Source: JANXUC01 sp043749225
GTDB taxonomy: Bacteria > Acidobacteriota > Terriglobia > Terriglobales > Acidobacteriaceae
Direction: 5' to 3'
DNA length: 38,057 nucleotides
NCBI GenBank assembly: GCA_043749225.1
Contig: JAYVEP010000071.1
Coordinates: forward strand, 1-38,057
This document shows, in pieces, positions 1 through 7,037 of the stretch; the stretch's first letter is position 1; the number at the start of each line of letters is the position of its first letter. Under the pieces are notes generated by a model. It did not search any database and was not told where the DNA came from. It saw nothing but the letters and a program-made list of their open reading frames with translations. Both the position numbers and the translations under genes were made by a program.

Positions 1-711
1 GAAGTGAAGCACGCTTCCCTGCCCGACTGGAGCGGCTGGCGTGGACTGGCTTGCGGCCTGACGCGCGCGGAAGAAGACACTCGCGGCTTGGCGCAACCGG
101 CGATTCGCTTTCTAGACGCGCTGTTCGCGCAGATGCCGAACGATGCCTTTGTTATCACGGATGTGGGCCAGCACCAGATGTGGGCAGCGCAGCGGTATCG
201 CAAGAATTCGCCACGCGGCTTCATTACTTCTGGCGGGCTGGGAGCGATGGGATTTGGTCTTCCGGCGGCTGTGGGCGTGCAACTGGCGAATCCGGGCGCG
301 TGCGTGATTTGCATCTCCGGCGATGGCGGCTTTCAGATGAACTTGCAGGAACTGGCCACCGTGCATCGTTTAAAGCTGCCAGTGAAGATGGTGATTATCG
401 ACAACAAATATCTGGGCATGGTGCGGCAGTGGCAGCAGTTGTTCTATGAACGCAACTACGCTGAAACTGACATGAGCGACAACCCGGATTTCGTGGCGAT
501 TTCAAAAGCCTACGGAATTCACGCCGCGTTGCTCGGGGTCGATGCAGTTGCAGGGCTCGTGGCGCCGCCCTCCACAGCGAAGTCTCTGTTCCGATTTCTG
601 CAATCACCGGAACCGGAACTACTGGTATTTGAGTGCCCGAAAGAAGCGAACGTGTATCCGATGGTGCCTGCGGGAGCGGCACTCTCGGAAATGGTTTTCG
701 AAGAAGAATAA
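1..711 (+). CDS. ilvB: Acetolactate synthase large subunit, 3' end (partial)
   Basis: C-terminal part of the thiamine-diphosphate enzyme that condenses two pyruvates (or pyruvate and 2-oxobutyrate) in the first common step of valine, leucine and isoleucine synthesis. The reading frame is open at base 1, so the gene begins outside the window; the GTG at 4 is only the first start-like codon. About 236 residues remain. They contain the ThDP/Mg motif GDGGFQMN, followed 21 residues later by NK and the typical YLGMVRQWQ stretch, and they end in the family's NVYPMVPAGAALSEM tail. The TAA stop overlaps the AGGAG ribosome site of the small-subunit gene 12 bases on, so the two are translationally coupled. 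The stretch before the ThDP domain is less typical of the family, but the identification is firm. Confidence 0.93.
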   Translation, partial: EVKHASLPDWSGWRGLACGLTRAEEDTRGLAQPAIRFLDALFAQMPNDAFVITDVGQHQMWAAQRYRKNSPRGFITSGGLGAMGFGLPAAVGVQLANPGACVICISGDGGFQMNLQELATVHRLKLPVKMVIIDNKYLGMVRQWQQLFYERNYAETDMSDNPDFVAISKAYGIHAALLGVDAVAGLVAPPSTAKSLFRFLQSPEPELLVFECPKEANVYPMVPAGAALSEMVFEEE

Positions 712-722
712 GGAGCAATATC

Positions 723-1046
723 ATGACGCACCTATTTCAGATCCGCTACAACAACACGCAAGGAACCTTGATGCGCATTCTGCAGGCTGCTTCGCGACGC
801 GCGCTTCCCATGCCTTATGTGCAGGCCATGCCGGTTGAAGGTGCTCACGAAGTACGGCTGCTGCTGGGCGTATCGGACAAACAGGTGGCGCAGCTTTATC
901 GTGACTGGCACGGCACCGTGGACGTATTGGACGTGCGTTCCATGAATGCAGCGGAAGAAGGCTGGAACTCTGACATTGAAGCCGGTGTACCCATGCCGCC
1001 AGCATCGGCGAGAGTCGATGGGCAGTCGCGTTCCGCCATGGCGTAG
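723..1046 (+). CDS. ACT-domain small subunit of acetolactate synthase (IlvM-like)
   Basis: Predicted 107-residue regulatory partner of the preceding large subunit. Residues 1-75 have the beta-alpha-beta pattern of an ACT domain (HLFQIRYNNTQGTLMRIL at the start, then HEVRLLLGV), as in the short IlvM type rather than the about 160-residue IlvN type. The ATG at 723 is preceded by AGGAG at 711-715, which overlaps the ilvB stop; this decides the start against an upstream in-frame codon at 633. Position between ilvB and ilvD supports a role in holoenzyme stability or feedback control. The last 30 residues are low-complexity and may be disordered. Which amino acid it binds, if any, cannot be told from the sequence. 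Confidence 0.8.
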   Translation: MTHLFQIRYNNTQGTLMRILQAASRRALPMPYVQAMPVEGAHEVRLLLGVSDKQVAQLYRDWHGTVDVLDVRSMNAAEEGWNSDIEAGVPMPPASARVDGQSRSAMA

Positions 1047-1048
1047 AG

Positions 1049-1161
1049 CAGTTGCCAGCCACCAGTTGCCAGCAAGAGCGACATGAGATTTTGCGTGCGC
1101 CTTTTTGACAACCCGCTTGACAACATTGTTCACGACCACTACTACTGACACCTGGCAACTG
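1049..1161 (+). repeat. Three copies of CAGTTGCCAG, two direct and one inverted
   Basis: In the 146-base gap before ilvD the decamer CAGTTGCCAG occurs at 1049-1058 and 1063-1072, and its exact reverse complement CTGGCAACTG at 1152-1161. The inverted copy could pair with either direct copy, giving two mutually exclusive 10-bp stems. It could be an attenuator-like leader or a dispersed genomic repeat; no T-tract follows. Confidence 0.55.
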
Positions 1162-1192
1162 ATCGCTGACGATTGCTCTTCGGAAAACTTCT

Positions 1193-2866
1193 ATGGATCC
1201 CAAACATCGTAGCCATTTCATTACTGATGGGCGTGACCGTGCGCCTGCGCGCGCCATGTTCAAAGCGATTGGCTTCACTGACCAGGATCTGCGCCAGCCT
1301 CTAATCGGCGTGGCGAATACCTGGATTGAAACCATGCCTTGCAATTTTCATCTGCGGCGCCTCTCCGCCAAGGTGAAGGAAGGAATTCGCGCGGCGGGCG
1401 GCACGCCGATGGAATTCAATACGATTGCGATTTCCGACGGCGAAACAATGGGCACGGAGGGAATGCGTGCGTCGCTGGTCAGCCGCGAGCTAATTGCCGA
1501 TTCGATCGAGCTGGTTTGTCGCGGGCAAATGTTTGACGCAGTTGTGGCGGTTGTCGGCTGCGATAAGACGATTCCAGCTGCGGCCATGGCCTTGGCGCGA
1601 CTGAATATTCCGGGCATCGTCTACTACGGAGGCACGATTGCTCCGGGCAGTTTTCGGGGCAAGGACGTCACCATTCAGGATGTGTTCGAAGCCGTCGGCG
1701 CCAACGCGGCAGGCAAGATGAGTAACGAGGATTTGAAAGCTCTGGAAGATGTGGCGTGTCCCGGAGCGGGAGCCTGCGGCGGTCAATACACCGCCAACAC
1801 CATGTCGACCGTGATGGAAATGATTGGGCTTTCGCCGATGGGCTTCAACAGCGTTCCCGCAAATGATCCCAGTAAAGACGAAGTTTCCGTGGCGTGCGGC
1901 AAGTTAATCATGGACGTTCTAAAAGCTGGAATTTGCCCGAAGGACATCCTGACGCGCGAAGGTTTGGAGAACGCGATTGCTGCCGTGGTCAGCACGAGCG
2001 GATCAACCAACGCAGTTTTGCACCTACTTGCGATTGCACGCGAGGCAGGTGTGCCGTTGGAAATCGATGATTTTCAGACAGTAAGCGAGCGCACTCCGTT
2101 GCTGGCCGATCTGAAGCCAGCCGGTCGATTCGTCGCAGCCGATATGCATCGTGCTGGTGGAGTAAGACTGCTGGCGAAGCATCTGCTTGCAGGCAAACAT
2201 TTGCATGGCTCTGCGCGGACAGTTACAGGAAAGACGCTTGCAGAAGAAGCAGCTACCGGAACGGAAACGCCCGGACAACAAGTGATTCTGCCTCTGGATC
2301 GCCCGTTGAAGACGACAGGCGGCCTCGTCATTGTGCGGGGCAACATTGCTCCCGAAGGCGCAGTCGTGAAAGTCAGCGGACACGAGCGTCCGAACCATCG
2401 AGGACCGGCACGTGTTTTCGAATCGGAAGAAGATGCCATGACCGCTGTGACCAGCAAACGCATTCAAGCTGGGGATGTGGTCGTGATTCGCAACGAAGGG
2501 CCGAAGGGCGGCCCGGGCATGCGTGAGATGCTGAGCGTAACCGGGGCGATCATTGGCGAAGGGCTGGGAGAATCGGTGGCGCTGCTCACCGATGGACGTT
2601 TCAGTGGCGCAACACGCGGGTTGATGGCCGGACACGTTTCGCCGGAAGCGGCGCTGGGCGGGCCAATTGGCGCTTTGCGCGATGGAGACATCGTCGTACT
2701 CGATGTGCAAAAGCGGCTTCTGCAGGCTGAGATCAGTGACGAAGAAATGAAAACAAGGCTCGCCGCCGTGAAACCGCTTCCGCCTCGCTACCCGAGCGGG
2801 GTGTTTGCGAAATATGCAGCGTTGGTTTCATCCGCTTCGCAAGGCGCGATTACAAGACCGAACTAG
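1193..2866 (+). CDS. ilvD: Dihydroxy-acid dehydratase
   Basis: Iron-sulfur enzyme of the third common step of branched-chain amino acid synthesis; it dehydrates 2,3-dihydroxy-3-methylbutanoate (and the methylpentanoate) to the 2-oxo acid. The 557-residue length is normal for the IlvD/Edd family. Likely cluster ligands are C50 (TMPCNF), C123 (CDKTIPA) and C195 (CPGAGACGGQYTANTM); Mg-binding candidates are D82 and the D124/K125 pair. The C-terminal swivel domain shows GGPGMREML and LLTDGRFSGATRG. The ATG at 1193 has only a weak ribosome site. The gene continues the ilv cluster after a repeat-bearing gap; ilvC is not between the genes, so the order differs from many operons. Confidence 0.97.
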   Translation: MDPKHRSHFITDGRDRAPARAMFKAIGFTDQDLRQPLIGVANTWIETMPCNFHLRRLSAKVKEGIRAAGGTPMEFNTIAISDGETMGTEGMRASLVSRELIADSIELVCRGQMFDAVVAVVGCDKTIPAAAMALARLNIPGIVYYGGTIAPGSFRGKDVTIQDVFEAVGANAAGKMSNEDLKALEDVACPGAGACGGQYTANTMSTVMEMIGLSPMGFNSVPANDPSKDEVSVACGKLIMDVLKAGICPKDILTREGLENAIAAVVSTSGSTNAVLHLLAIAREAGVPLEIDDFQTVSERTPLLADLKPAGRFVAADMHRAGGVRLLAKHLLAGKHLHGSARTVTGKTLAEEAATGTETPGQQVILPLDRPLKTTGGLVIVRGNIAPEGAVVKVSGHERPNHRGPARVFESEEDAMTAVTSKRIQAGDVVVIRNEGPKGGPGMREMLSVTGAIIGEGLGESVALLTDGRFSGATRGLMAGHVSPEAALGGPIGALRDGDIVVLDVQKRLLQAEISDEEMKTRLAAVKPLPPRYPSGVFAKYAALVSSASQGAITRPN

Positions 2867-2870
2867 AGTG

Positions 2871-2899
2871 TGGGTGGGTTCGTTCTTGCTTTGCTGCGC
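2871..2899 (+). repeat. Degenerate copy of a TGGGTGG...GCTGCGC intergenic element
   Basis: Begins TGGGTGG and ends GCTTTGCTGCGC, resembling the clearer hairpin element at 9722-9756; both follow the letters GAACTAGA right after a gene. Here the closing CCCACC arm is absent, so it looks like a decayed copy. Confidence 0.35.
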
Positions 2900-2919
2900 A
2901 GATTTAAACGGGAGCGCTT

Positions 2920-3915
2920 CTACTGCATCAGCAATTCGGTTAGGGCGTGGGCCCCGACCAACATTGGTCCGTAACACAAAGCGAACAGGAAAGCCGCAAT
3001 CAGAACGGAAGTATAGGACCTAGAACGCAGGCCAGACACAGGTTGGGGTTGCGTCCAAGCAACCAACCTTTCCACGCGATTCGGCACCGTGGTTCCCGTA
3101 TGCAGCAACGCCATGGTAAGTTCATCGGCGCTATGCCCGCAGGATGAAACGCGAGCCGGGGCAGCCGCCACAAGGCGCGAAAGCTTGACCAGAGCAGCCG
3201 CCAGATCCAGCGCTTCCCCGGTACTGGATACAGCAGCGTCGTCGGCAGCGGCCTCTGTGGCATCAGCCCAGGCATGCTCCATGCGTTGCATAAACGGAAA
3301 AGCGCAAGCGCGAAATAGAAGTCTTTTCAGATTGTCCCGGCGACGAACGTGCGCCAATTCATGACGGATCACAGACAAAAGTTCGGGGCCAGAGAGCGTC
3401 GCTGCGGCTGCGGGAGACATAAAAACGGCTGGACGAACAATGCCGGCAACCGCGAACGGAGGAGCGATTTTGCCAATTCCCGCGACAGCATTCATTACCG
3501 GGTTTGTGCAAAACACAGGAATCTCCGCCTCGCAGTCGACCTCGTGCGCATCCAAGCGCCAAGCTCGCACCACCCGCGCTGTTCGTCGCAAGGCCTTGAC
3601 TGCGTTCCACAATCCAAACACGACCAGAATCAGTGCTGCCGAACCCAAAACAAGAGGGAGTAAACGGAGGCGTTCCTGGCCCCAGCGCGGCTCCAGCAGA
3701 AGGAACGAAGGCGCGACCAAAAGCACTGTGCTGAAGGCGGCCACAGCGAGCGGCAATATGCGAGCAAAGAAAAGAATGTCGGCGAGCTGCTGCTGCGAAC
3801 GCCGCTGATAGAAAACTGTGACTGCTTCCCATCCCCTGGCAACAGCTAGGGAGAAAACGGCGTACAACAGGAAAAACACGGAGAGACTGACGGCTAGGCC
3901 GCGGAAGACAAACAT
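2920..3915 (-). CDS. M56-family membrane metallopeptidase (BlaR1/MecR1-like, no sensor domain)
   Basis: Predicted integral-membrane zinc peptidase of the BlaR1 type, whose partner is the BlaI-like repressor encoded just upstream; in characterised systems the peptidase relieves repression when a signal is sensed outside. Hydrophobic segments lie near residues 8-28, 50-75 and 88-105, and one closes the C-terminus. The zinc motif HELAH is at about 185-189, with a downstream glutamate-containing ATEAAADDAAV stretch as the likely third-ligand region. At 331 residues it lacks the penicillin-binding sensor domain of true BlaR1, so the inducer is unknown and beta-lactam sensing should not be assumed. 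The blaI TGA and this ATG overlap as TGATG, indicating coupled translation; a TTG one codon earlier is the alternative start. Confidence 0.85.
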   Translation of the reverse strand: MFVFRGLAVSLSVFFLLYAVFSLAVARGWEAVTVFYQRRSQQQLADILFFARILPLAVAAFSTVLLVAPSFLLLEPRWGQERLRLLPLVLGSAALILVVFGLWNAVKALRRTARVVRAWRLDAHEVDCEAEIPVFCTNPVMNAVAGIGKIAPPFAVAGIVRPAVFMSPAAAATLSGPELLSVIRHELAHVRRRDNLKRLLFRACAFPFMQRMEHAWADATEAAADDAAVSSTGEALDLAAALVKLSRLVAAAPARVSSCGHSADELTMALLHTGTTVPNRVERLVAWTQPQPVSGLRSRSYTSVLIAAFLFALCYGPMLVGAHALTELLMQ

Positions 3916-4376
3916 CAACGTTTCTCCTTCCTCTTAGCTTCGAGTCCGCTTGGCTCGGAGTCTTTCAGTTCACGACGCTTGCGTTCGATCAACGATTGCA
4001 ACTCATCCAGCAACTCAGAATCCCGCTCGGTCACAATCTCGATCAGGTAGGAGAGGGGTAGGGCGGAAGTTTGGGAAGAATCAAAGAGCTGCTGGATAGC
4101 CTCGCCCGCCACAGCTCGCTGGATTTCTTCTTGGGTATGGCGTGGAGAGTAGCGAAAGGCGCGGCCCTCTGCGGTTCGATCCAGAAGCCCTTTCTTATAG
4201 AGCCGGTCCAGGGTCGTCATCACGGTCGTGTACGCAGTTCCGGCGCCAGCTTCCAGCAGAAGCTCGCGTACGGTCGCATCTCTGCGCTGCCACAAAGCCT
4301 CCAGAAGACTCGCCTCCAATGGGCCTAAGTTCGACCAACCAGGAACCCGAGATTTAAAGATTCGGTTCATTTGCAT
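3915..4376 (-). CDS. BlaI/MecI-family winged-helix repressor
   Basis: 153-residue transcriptional repressor. The N-terminal winged helix (about 15-85) carries the family pattern LGPLEASLLEALWQR, TVRELLLEAG, AYTTVMTTLDRLYKKGLL and GRAFRYSP; the rest is the helical dimerisation and cleavage region. It is the first gene of a two-gene operon with the M56 peptidase, the standard arrangement in which the peptidase inactivates the repressor. Two ATGs (4376 and 4370) are possible starts and neither has a strong ribosome site. A BlaI-type dyad (TACA-N2-TGTC) lies 75 bases upstream in the divergent intergenic region, so autoregulation and perhaps control of the divergent secreted-protein gene are plausible. 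Confidence 0.9.
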   Translation of the reverse strand: MQMNRIFKSRVPGWSNLGPLEASLLEALWQRRDATVRELLLEAGAGTAYTTVMTTLDRLYKKGLLDRTAEGRAFRYSPRHTQEEIQRAVAGEAIQQLFDSSQTSALPLSYLIEIVTERDSELLDELQSLIERKRRELKDSEPSGLEAKRKEKR

Positions 4377-4450
4377 ACCGCAACGAGCTCACCGAATTTT
4401 ACTCTTGATCGCCGTATTTTAGCACGAAGATCTATGGAGCTTCCGATTAT

Positions 4451-4460
4451 TACAAATGTC
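4451..4460. promoter_or_regulatory. Candidate BlaI operator
   Basis: TACAAATGTC fits the BlaI/MecI core dyad TACA-N2-TGTA with one mismatch. It lies between the divergently transcribed blaI-like gene and the Asp-box protein gene. Only one good copy is seen. Confidence 0.4.
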
Positions 4461-4559
4461 GAAAAGCCTTGCCGGGCGGGGGTTGCGCCAGGTTCAGGAA
4501 ATCCGCACGGAGCGGGGCCGCTGAAGCTGCATAGCCTCCTGATGCAAACTCTTGCATAG

Positions 4560-4588
4560 TTGACAGGCGACCATTGCCAAGGTAACTT
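4560..4588 (+). promoter_or_regulatory. Candidate sigma-70 promoter for the Asp-box protein gene
   Basis: Perfect -35 hexamer TTGACA at 4560-4565, a 17-base spacer, then TAACTT at 4583-4588 (3 of 6 match to TATAAT). It would give a leader of about 65 bases before the GTG at 4661. Confidence 0.4.
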
Positions 4589-4660
4589 TAATTCGCGTCC
4601 CGGTCGCCAATCTCCCCTGCCGAATGGGATAGCAATCTGCAACTCTCCTCGGAGGCAAGT

Positions 4661-6163
4661 GTGACCCAGCTGAAGTTTCGAAATTCAATCCTGTTGTTCG
4701 CCGCAATAACCCTAGCCACCCCCGCTTTGTTTGGCCAGACGGCTAAACTTGAACTGAAACCATATTCCGGCAGCGTGCTGATGTCGCGAGCCATTTACTC
4801 TGGTCGCGTGCAACTCGCTAAGCCAGGAATTTCTCTTACCGACGGTGCTCAGGTTAGCTGCAGCCCCTCGCCTTGTGTTCTGCCGAACGTGCAAGCTTCC
4901 GGCGGCCCCAATCCGGTCAATGAAGACGCGATGGCCGTGAACCCGAAAAATAACTTGCAACTCGCAACAACCGGCAACGATTACAACTGCACGCCGACTC
5001 TGCAAGTTTTGCAGGGCATCCATACTTCGAATGATGGTGGTACCACATGGAAGCACGGATGCATGAAGGTACTCGCTGGCAACCAGGGTTTTGGCGACAT
5101 CATTCCTGGCTATGACACGAAGGGTACGCTGTTTGTGGTAGGCATTGACAGCCCAGACGGTGCAGCTACAGGCACGATCGTTTTCCAGAAATCGACCAAC
5201 AATGGCACGACTTTTAGCGCTCCGAAAAAGGCTGTACTCAACCCATTCGGAGGATTGCCGGATAAGCCCTGGCTCGAAGTCGATACGAATCCGACTAGCC
5301 CGCTCGTGAATTCACTCTATATTTCTGCGACCCAGTTTGCGCCGAACAACGACTCGCAGATTTCGGTCAACAGCTCCCACAATGGCGGCACAACCTGGAA
5401 GCAAGTACTGGTTAGCCCGATACAACACTTCCCAGCTGGTGTCGCTCAATTCAGTGATTTGGCTGTAGGCGCAGATGGAACCGTATATCTGACTTATATG
5501 GTTTGCCCGGCCAACGGCCCAACCGGTGATTGCGGCGGAACCACGGCGACGATGTTTATGCAAAAATCGACGGACGGCGGCACGACCTGGAGCACGCCAG
5601 TTACTATGATCAAGGTCAAGCTGGCTCCCGACACCTGCGGAGCCTTTTACGGCTGCATCCCCAAAACGTCTGAACGGGTGAGCAATATCCCAGTCATCGC
5701 GGCGGACCCGACCACGAAGGGCGCAACGACCAAGTTGTACACCACCTTGTACACCATGGTTGGCGCGGCCATGCGGGTGCAAGTCGTGAAATCGGTTAAC
5801 GGTGGTGCAACCTGGAGCACAAAGAAGGCAGTCGCTCCGGTAAGCGCCAAGGGCGATGAGTTCTTCCCTTGGATCAATGTCAACGCAACGGGACAAGTCG
5901 GCGTGAACTGGCTCGACCGACGGAACGATCCCGCCAACCACAACTACGAAGCGTTCGCGGCGTACTCAACCAACAGTGGGTTGACCTACTCTACAAACGT
6001 AAAATTGTCCTCCACAGCTTCGGATCCGAACAACGATGGATTTGGCGGCGGCTTTATGGGCGACTACACCGGCAGCGGCTGGGCCGGGAACACCAATTAC
6101 TACACCTATATGGATACCCGTACAGGTGTATCGCAAGACGAGCTTTCGGGCGCGTCTCGCTAA
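4661..6163 (+). CDS. Secreted six-Asp-box (BNR/sialidase-fold) beta-propeller protein
   Basis: Exported 500-residue protein of unknown substrate. A signal peptide covers about residues 1-26 (basic MTQLKFRNS, hydrophobic core, ALFGQ|T). Six Asp-box-like motifs recur: SNDGGTTW (123), STNNGTTF (178), SHNGGTTW (239), STDGGTTW (303), SVNGGATW (378) and STNSGLTY (436), spaced 55-75 residues as expected for blades of a six-bladed propeller. Such folds occur in sialidases and in non-enzymatic exoproteins; the arginine triad of true sialidases was not identified, so enzymatic activity is not claimed. The GTG start is chosen because GGAGG sits 5 bases upstream (4651-4655). The gene stands alone, with a candidate promoter before it and a strong terminator after it. 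Confidence 0.85.
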   Translation: MTQLKFRNSILLFAAITLATPALFGQTAKLELKPYSGSVLMSRAIYSGRVQLAKPGISLTDGAQVSCSPSPCVLPNVQASGGPNPVNEDAMAVNPKNNLQLATTGNDYNCTPTLQVLQGIHTSNDGGTTWKHGCMKVLAGNQGFGDIIPGYDTKGTLFVVGIDSPDGAATGTIVFQKSTNNGTTFSAPKKAVLNPFGGLPDKPWLEVDTNPTSPLVNSLYISATQFAPNNDSQISVNSSHNGGTTWKQVLVSPIQHFPAGVAQFSDLAVGADGTVYLTYMVCPANGPTGDCGGTTATMFMQKSTDGGTTWSTPVTMIKVKLAPDTCGAFYGCIPKTSERVSNIPVIAADPTTKGATTKLYTTLYTMVGAAMRVQVVKSVNGGATWSTKKAVAPVSAKGDEFFPWINVNATGQVGVNWLDRRNDPANHNYEAFAAYSTNSGLTYSTNVKLSSTASDPNNDGFGGGFMGDYTGSGWAGNTNYYTYMDTRTGVSQDELSGASR

Positions 6164-6181
6164 AAGACTAAGTGCTTCTCT

Positions 6182-6210
6182 AGCCCACTGGCTTGCCAGT
6201 GGGCTTTTTT
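6182..6210 (+). terminator. Rho-independent terminator
   Basis: Perfect 11-bp stem AGCCCACTGGC / GCCAGTGGGCT followed by six T, starting 18 bases after the stop of the Asp-box gene. Confidence 0.95.
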
Positions 6211-6412
6211 CGTCGAGGCCAACGGCGATTAAGCGGACACCTACGACGATGCCACTTGCTGCGTGTAAGCGTTTCTAAGCAATGCCAAACTATTGAATGC
6301 CAAAAATCAGGAACTGTTAGTAATACCAGACTTCCGCCCGTCTTCACTCTGCTAGGCCATTTCGTTCTTACACTGCACATTCGTCAAAAACATCCAGAGA
6401 GGTTCTTCCCAC

Positions 6413-6900
6413 ATGAAAGCACGCTTCATTCTCACAGCCTTGCTCGCGGCAAGTATTTGTGAACACGCTCGCAGCCCCGGACTATAAGTTTCCCAATGCC
6501 AAACCAATGTTCGTGGCTGGCCCACCGATAAGGACATTGCCGTCCGGAAGCCGCCCACCGGCAACCTGGTGCAATGGAACGGCAGCTTCACCGACATCAC
6601 CAAGAAGAAAGTCGTTCACTATGATCGGCACCGATCCGAACAAGACAAACGTTTCGACGACCATCCCCGTGTTCATTATTCCCATCAAGATGGTGTACGG
6701 GAAGACGAACGGCAATATGACGTTTGATCCGGCTCAGAAAAGCTTCCCAATGGAAAGACGATCATTCAAAACACGACTGCGTATCCTATTTTCGATCCCA
6801 GCCGCTACCATGTGTACACAAGTGGCTGGCTTTCCAAAACGACATAGCATCGGTTTGTCCACGTCAATAGTTACTTTTCCAGGCAATTGCGCAGTTGCTA
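6413..6900 (+). pseudogene. Secreted-protein gene broken by several frameshifts
   Basis: Remnant of an exported protein of unknown function. An ATG at 6413 opens a clear signal peptide (MKARFILTALLAASI) that runs off frame after an extra T. The product continues one frame over as NTLAAPDYKFPNAKPMF, then switches to DKDIAVRKPPTGNLVQWNGS about 6530, to TMIGTDPNKTNVSTTIPVF about 6612, and to NGKTIIQNTTAYPIFDPSRY about 6750. At least four shifts are needed within 400 bases, each joining stretches of protein-like composition, so this is a decayed gene rather than a sequencing slip. The 171-residue open frame at 6459-6974 is only one piece and runs through the terminator. Its own terminator survives at 6906. 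Confidence 0.8.
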
Positions 6901-6905
6901 GTTCT

Positions 6906-6937
6906 AGACCCGCTTCCAGGAAGCGGGTCTTTTTTTT
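6906..6937 (+). terminator. Rho-independent terminator
   Basis: AGACCCGCTT / AAGCGGGTCT 10-bp stem with a CCAGG loop and a run of eight T. It closes the pseudogene upstream. Confidence 0.93.
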
Positions 6938-6970
6938 CGCCAGATACACAATTCGCTGCTCTCTGCGGTC

Positions 6971-6986
6971 TTGAACAGGGGTTCAA
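6971..6986. promoter_or_regulatory. Palindrome upstream of aceE
   Basis: TTGAAC-AGGG-GTTCAA, a perfect 6-bp inverted repeat ending 51 bases before the aceE ATG. Size and symmetry suit a dimeric regulator; it does not match the PdhR consensus. Confidence 0.3.
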
Positions 6987-7037
6987 CGTATAGGCCAAAA
7001 GCTGGCACGTCGCCTCGCTTCAGGGCATACTTATCGT

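Noticed and set aside
721..1344. 207-residue minus-strand open frame over the ACT gene and start of ilvD
   Set aside because: Antisense to two well-supported genes and rich in R, S and C, as expected of a shadow frame.
2920..4376. Beta-lactam resistance operon
   Set aside because: The M56 protein lacks the penicillin-binding sensor domain and no beta-lactamase gene is present.
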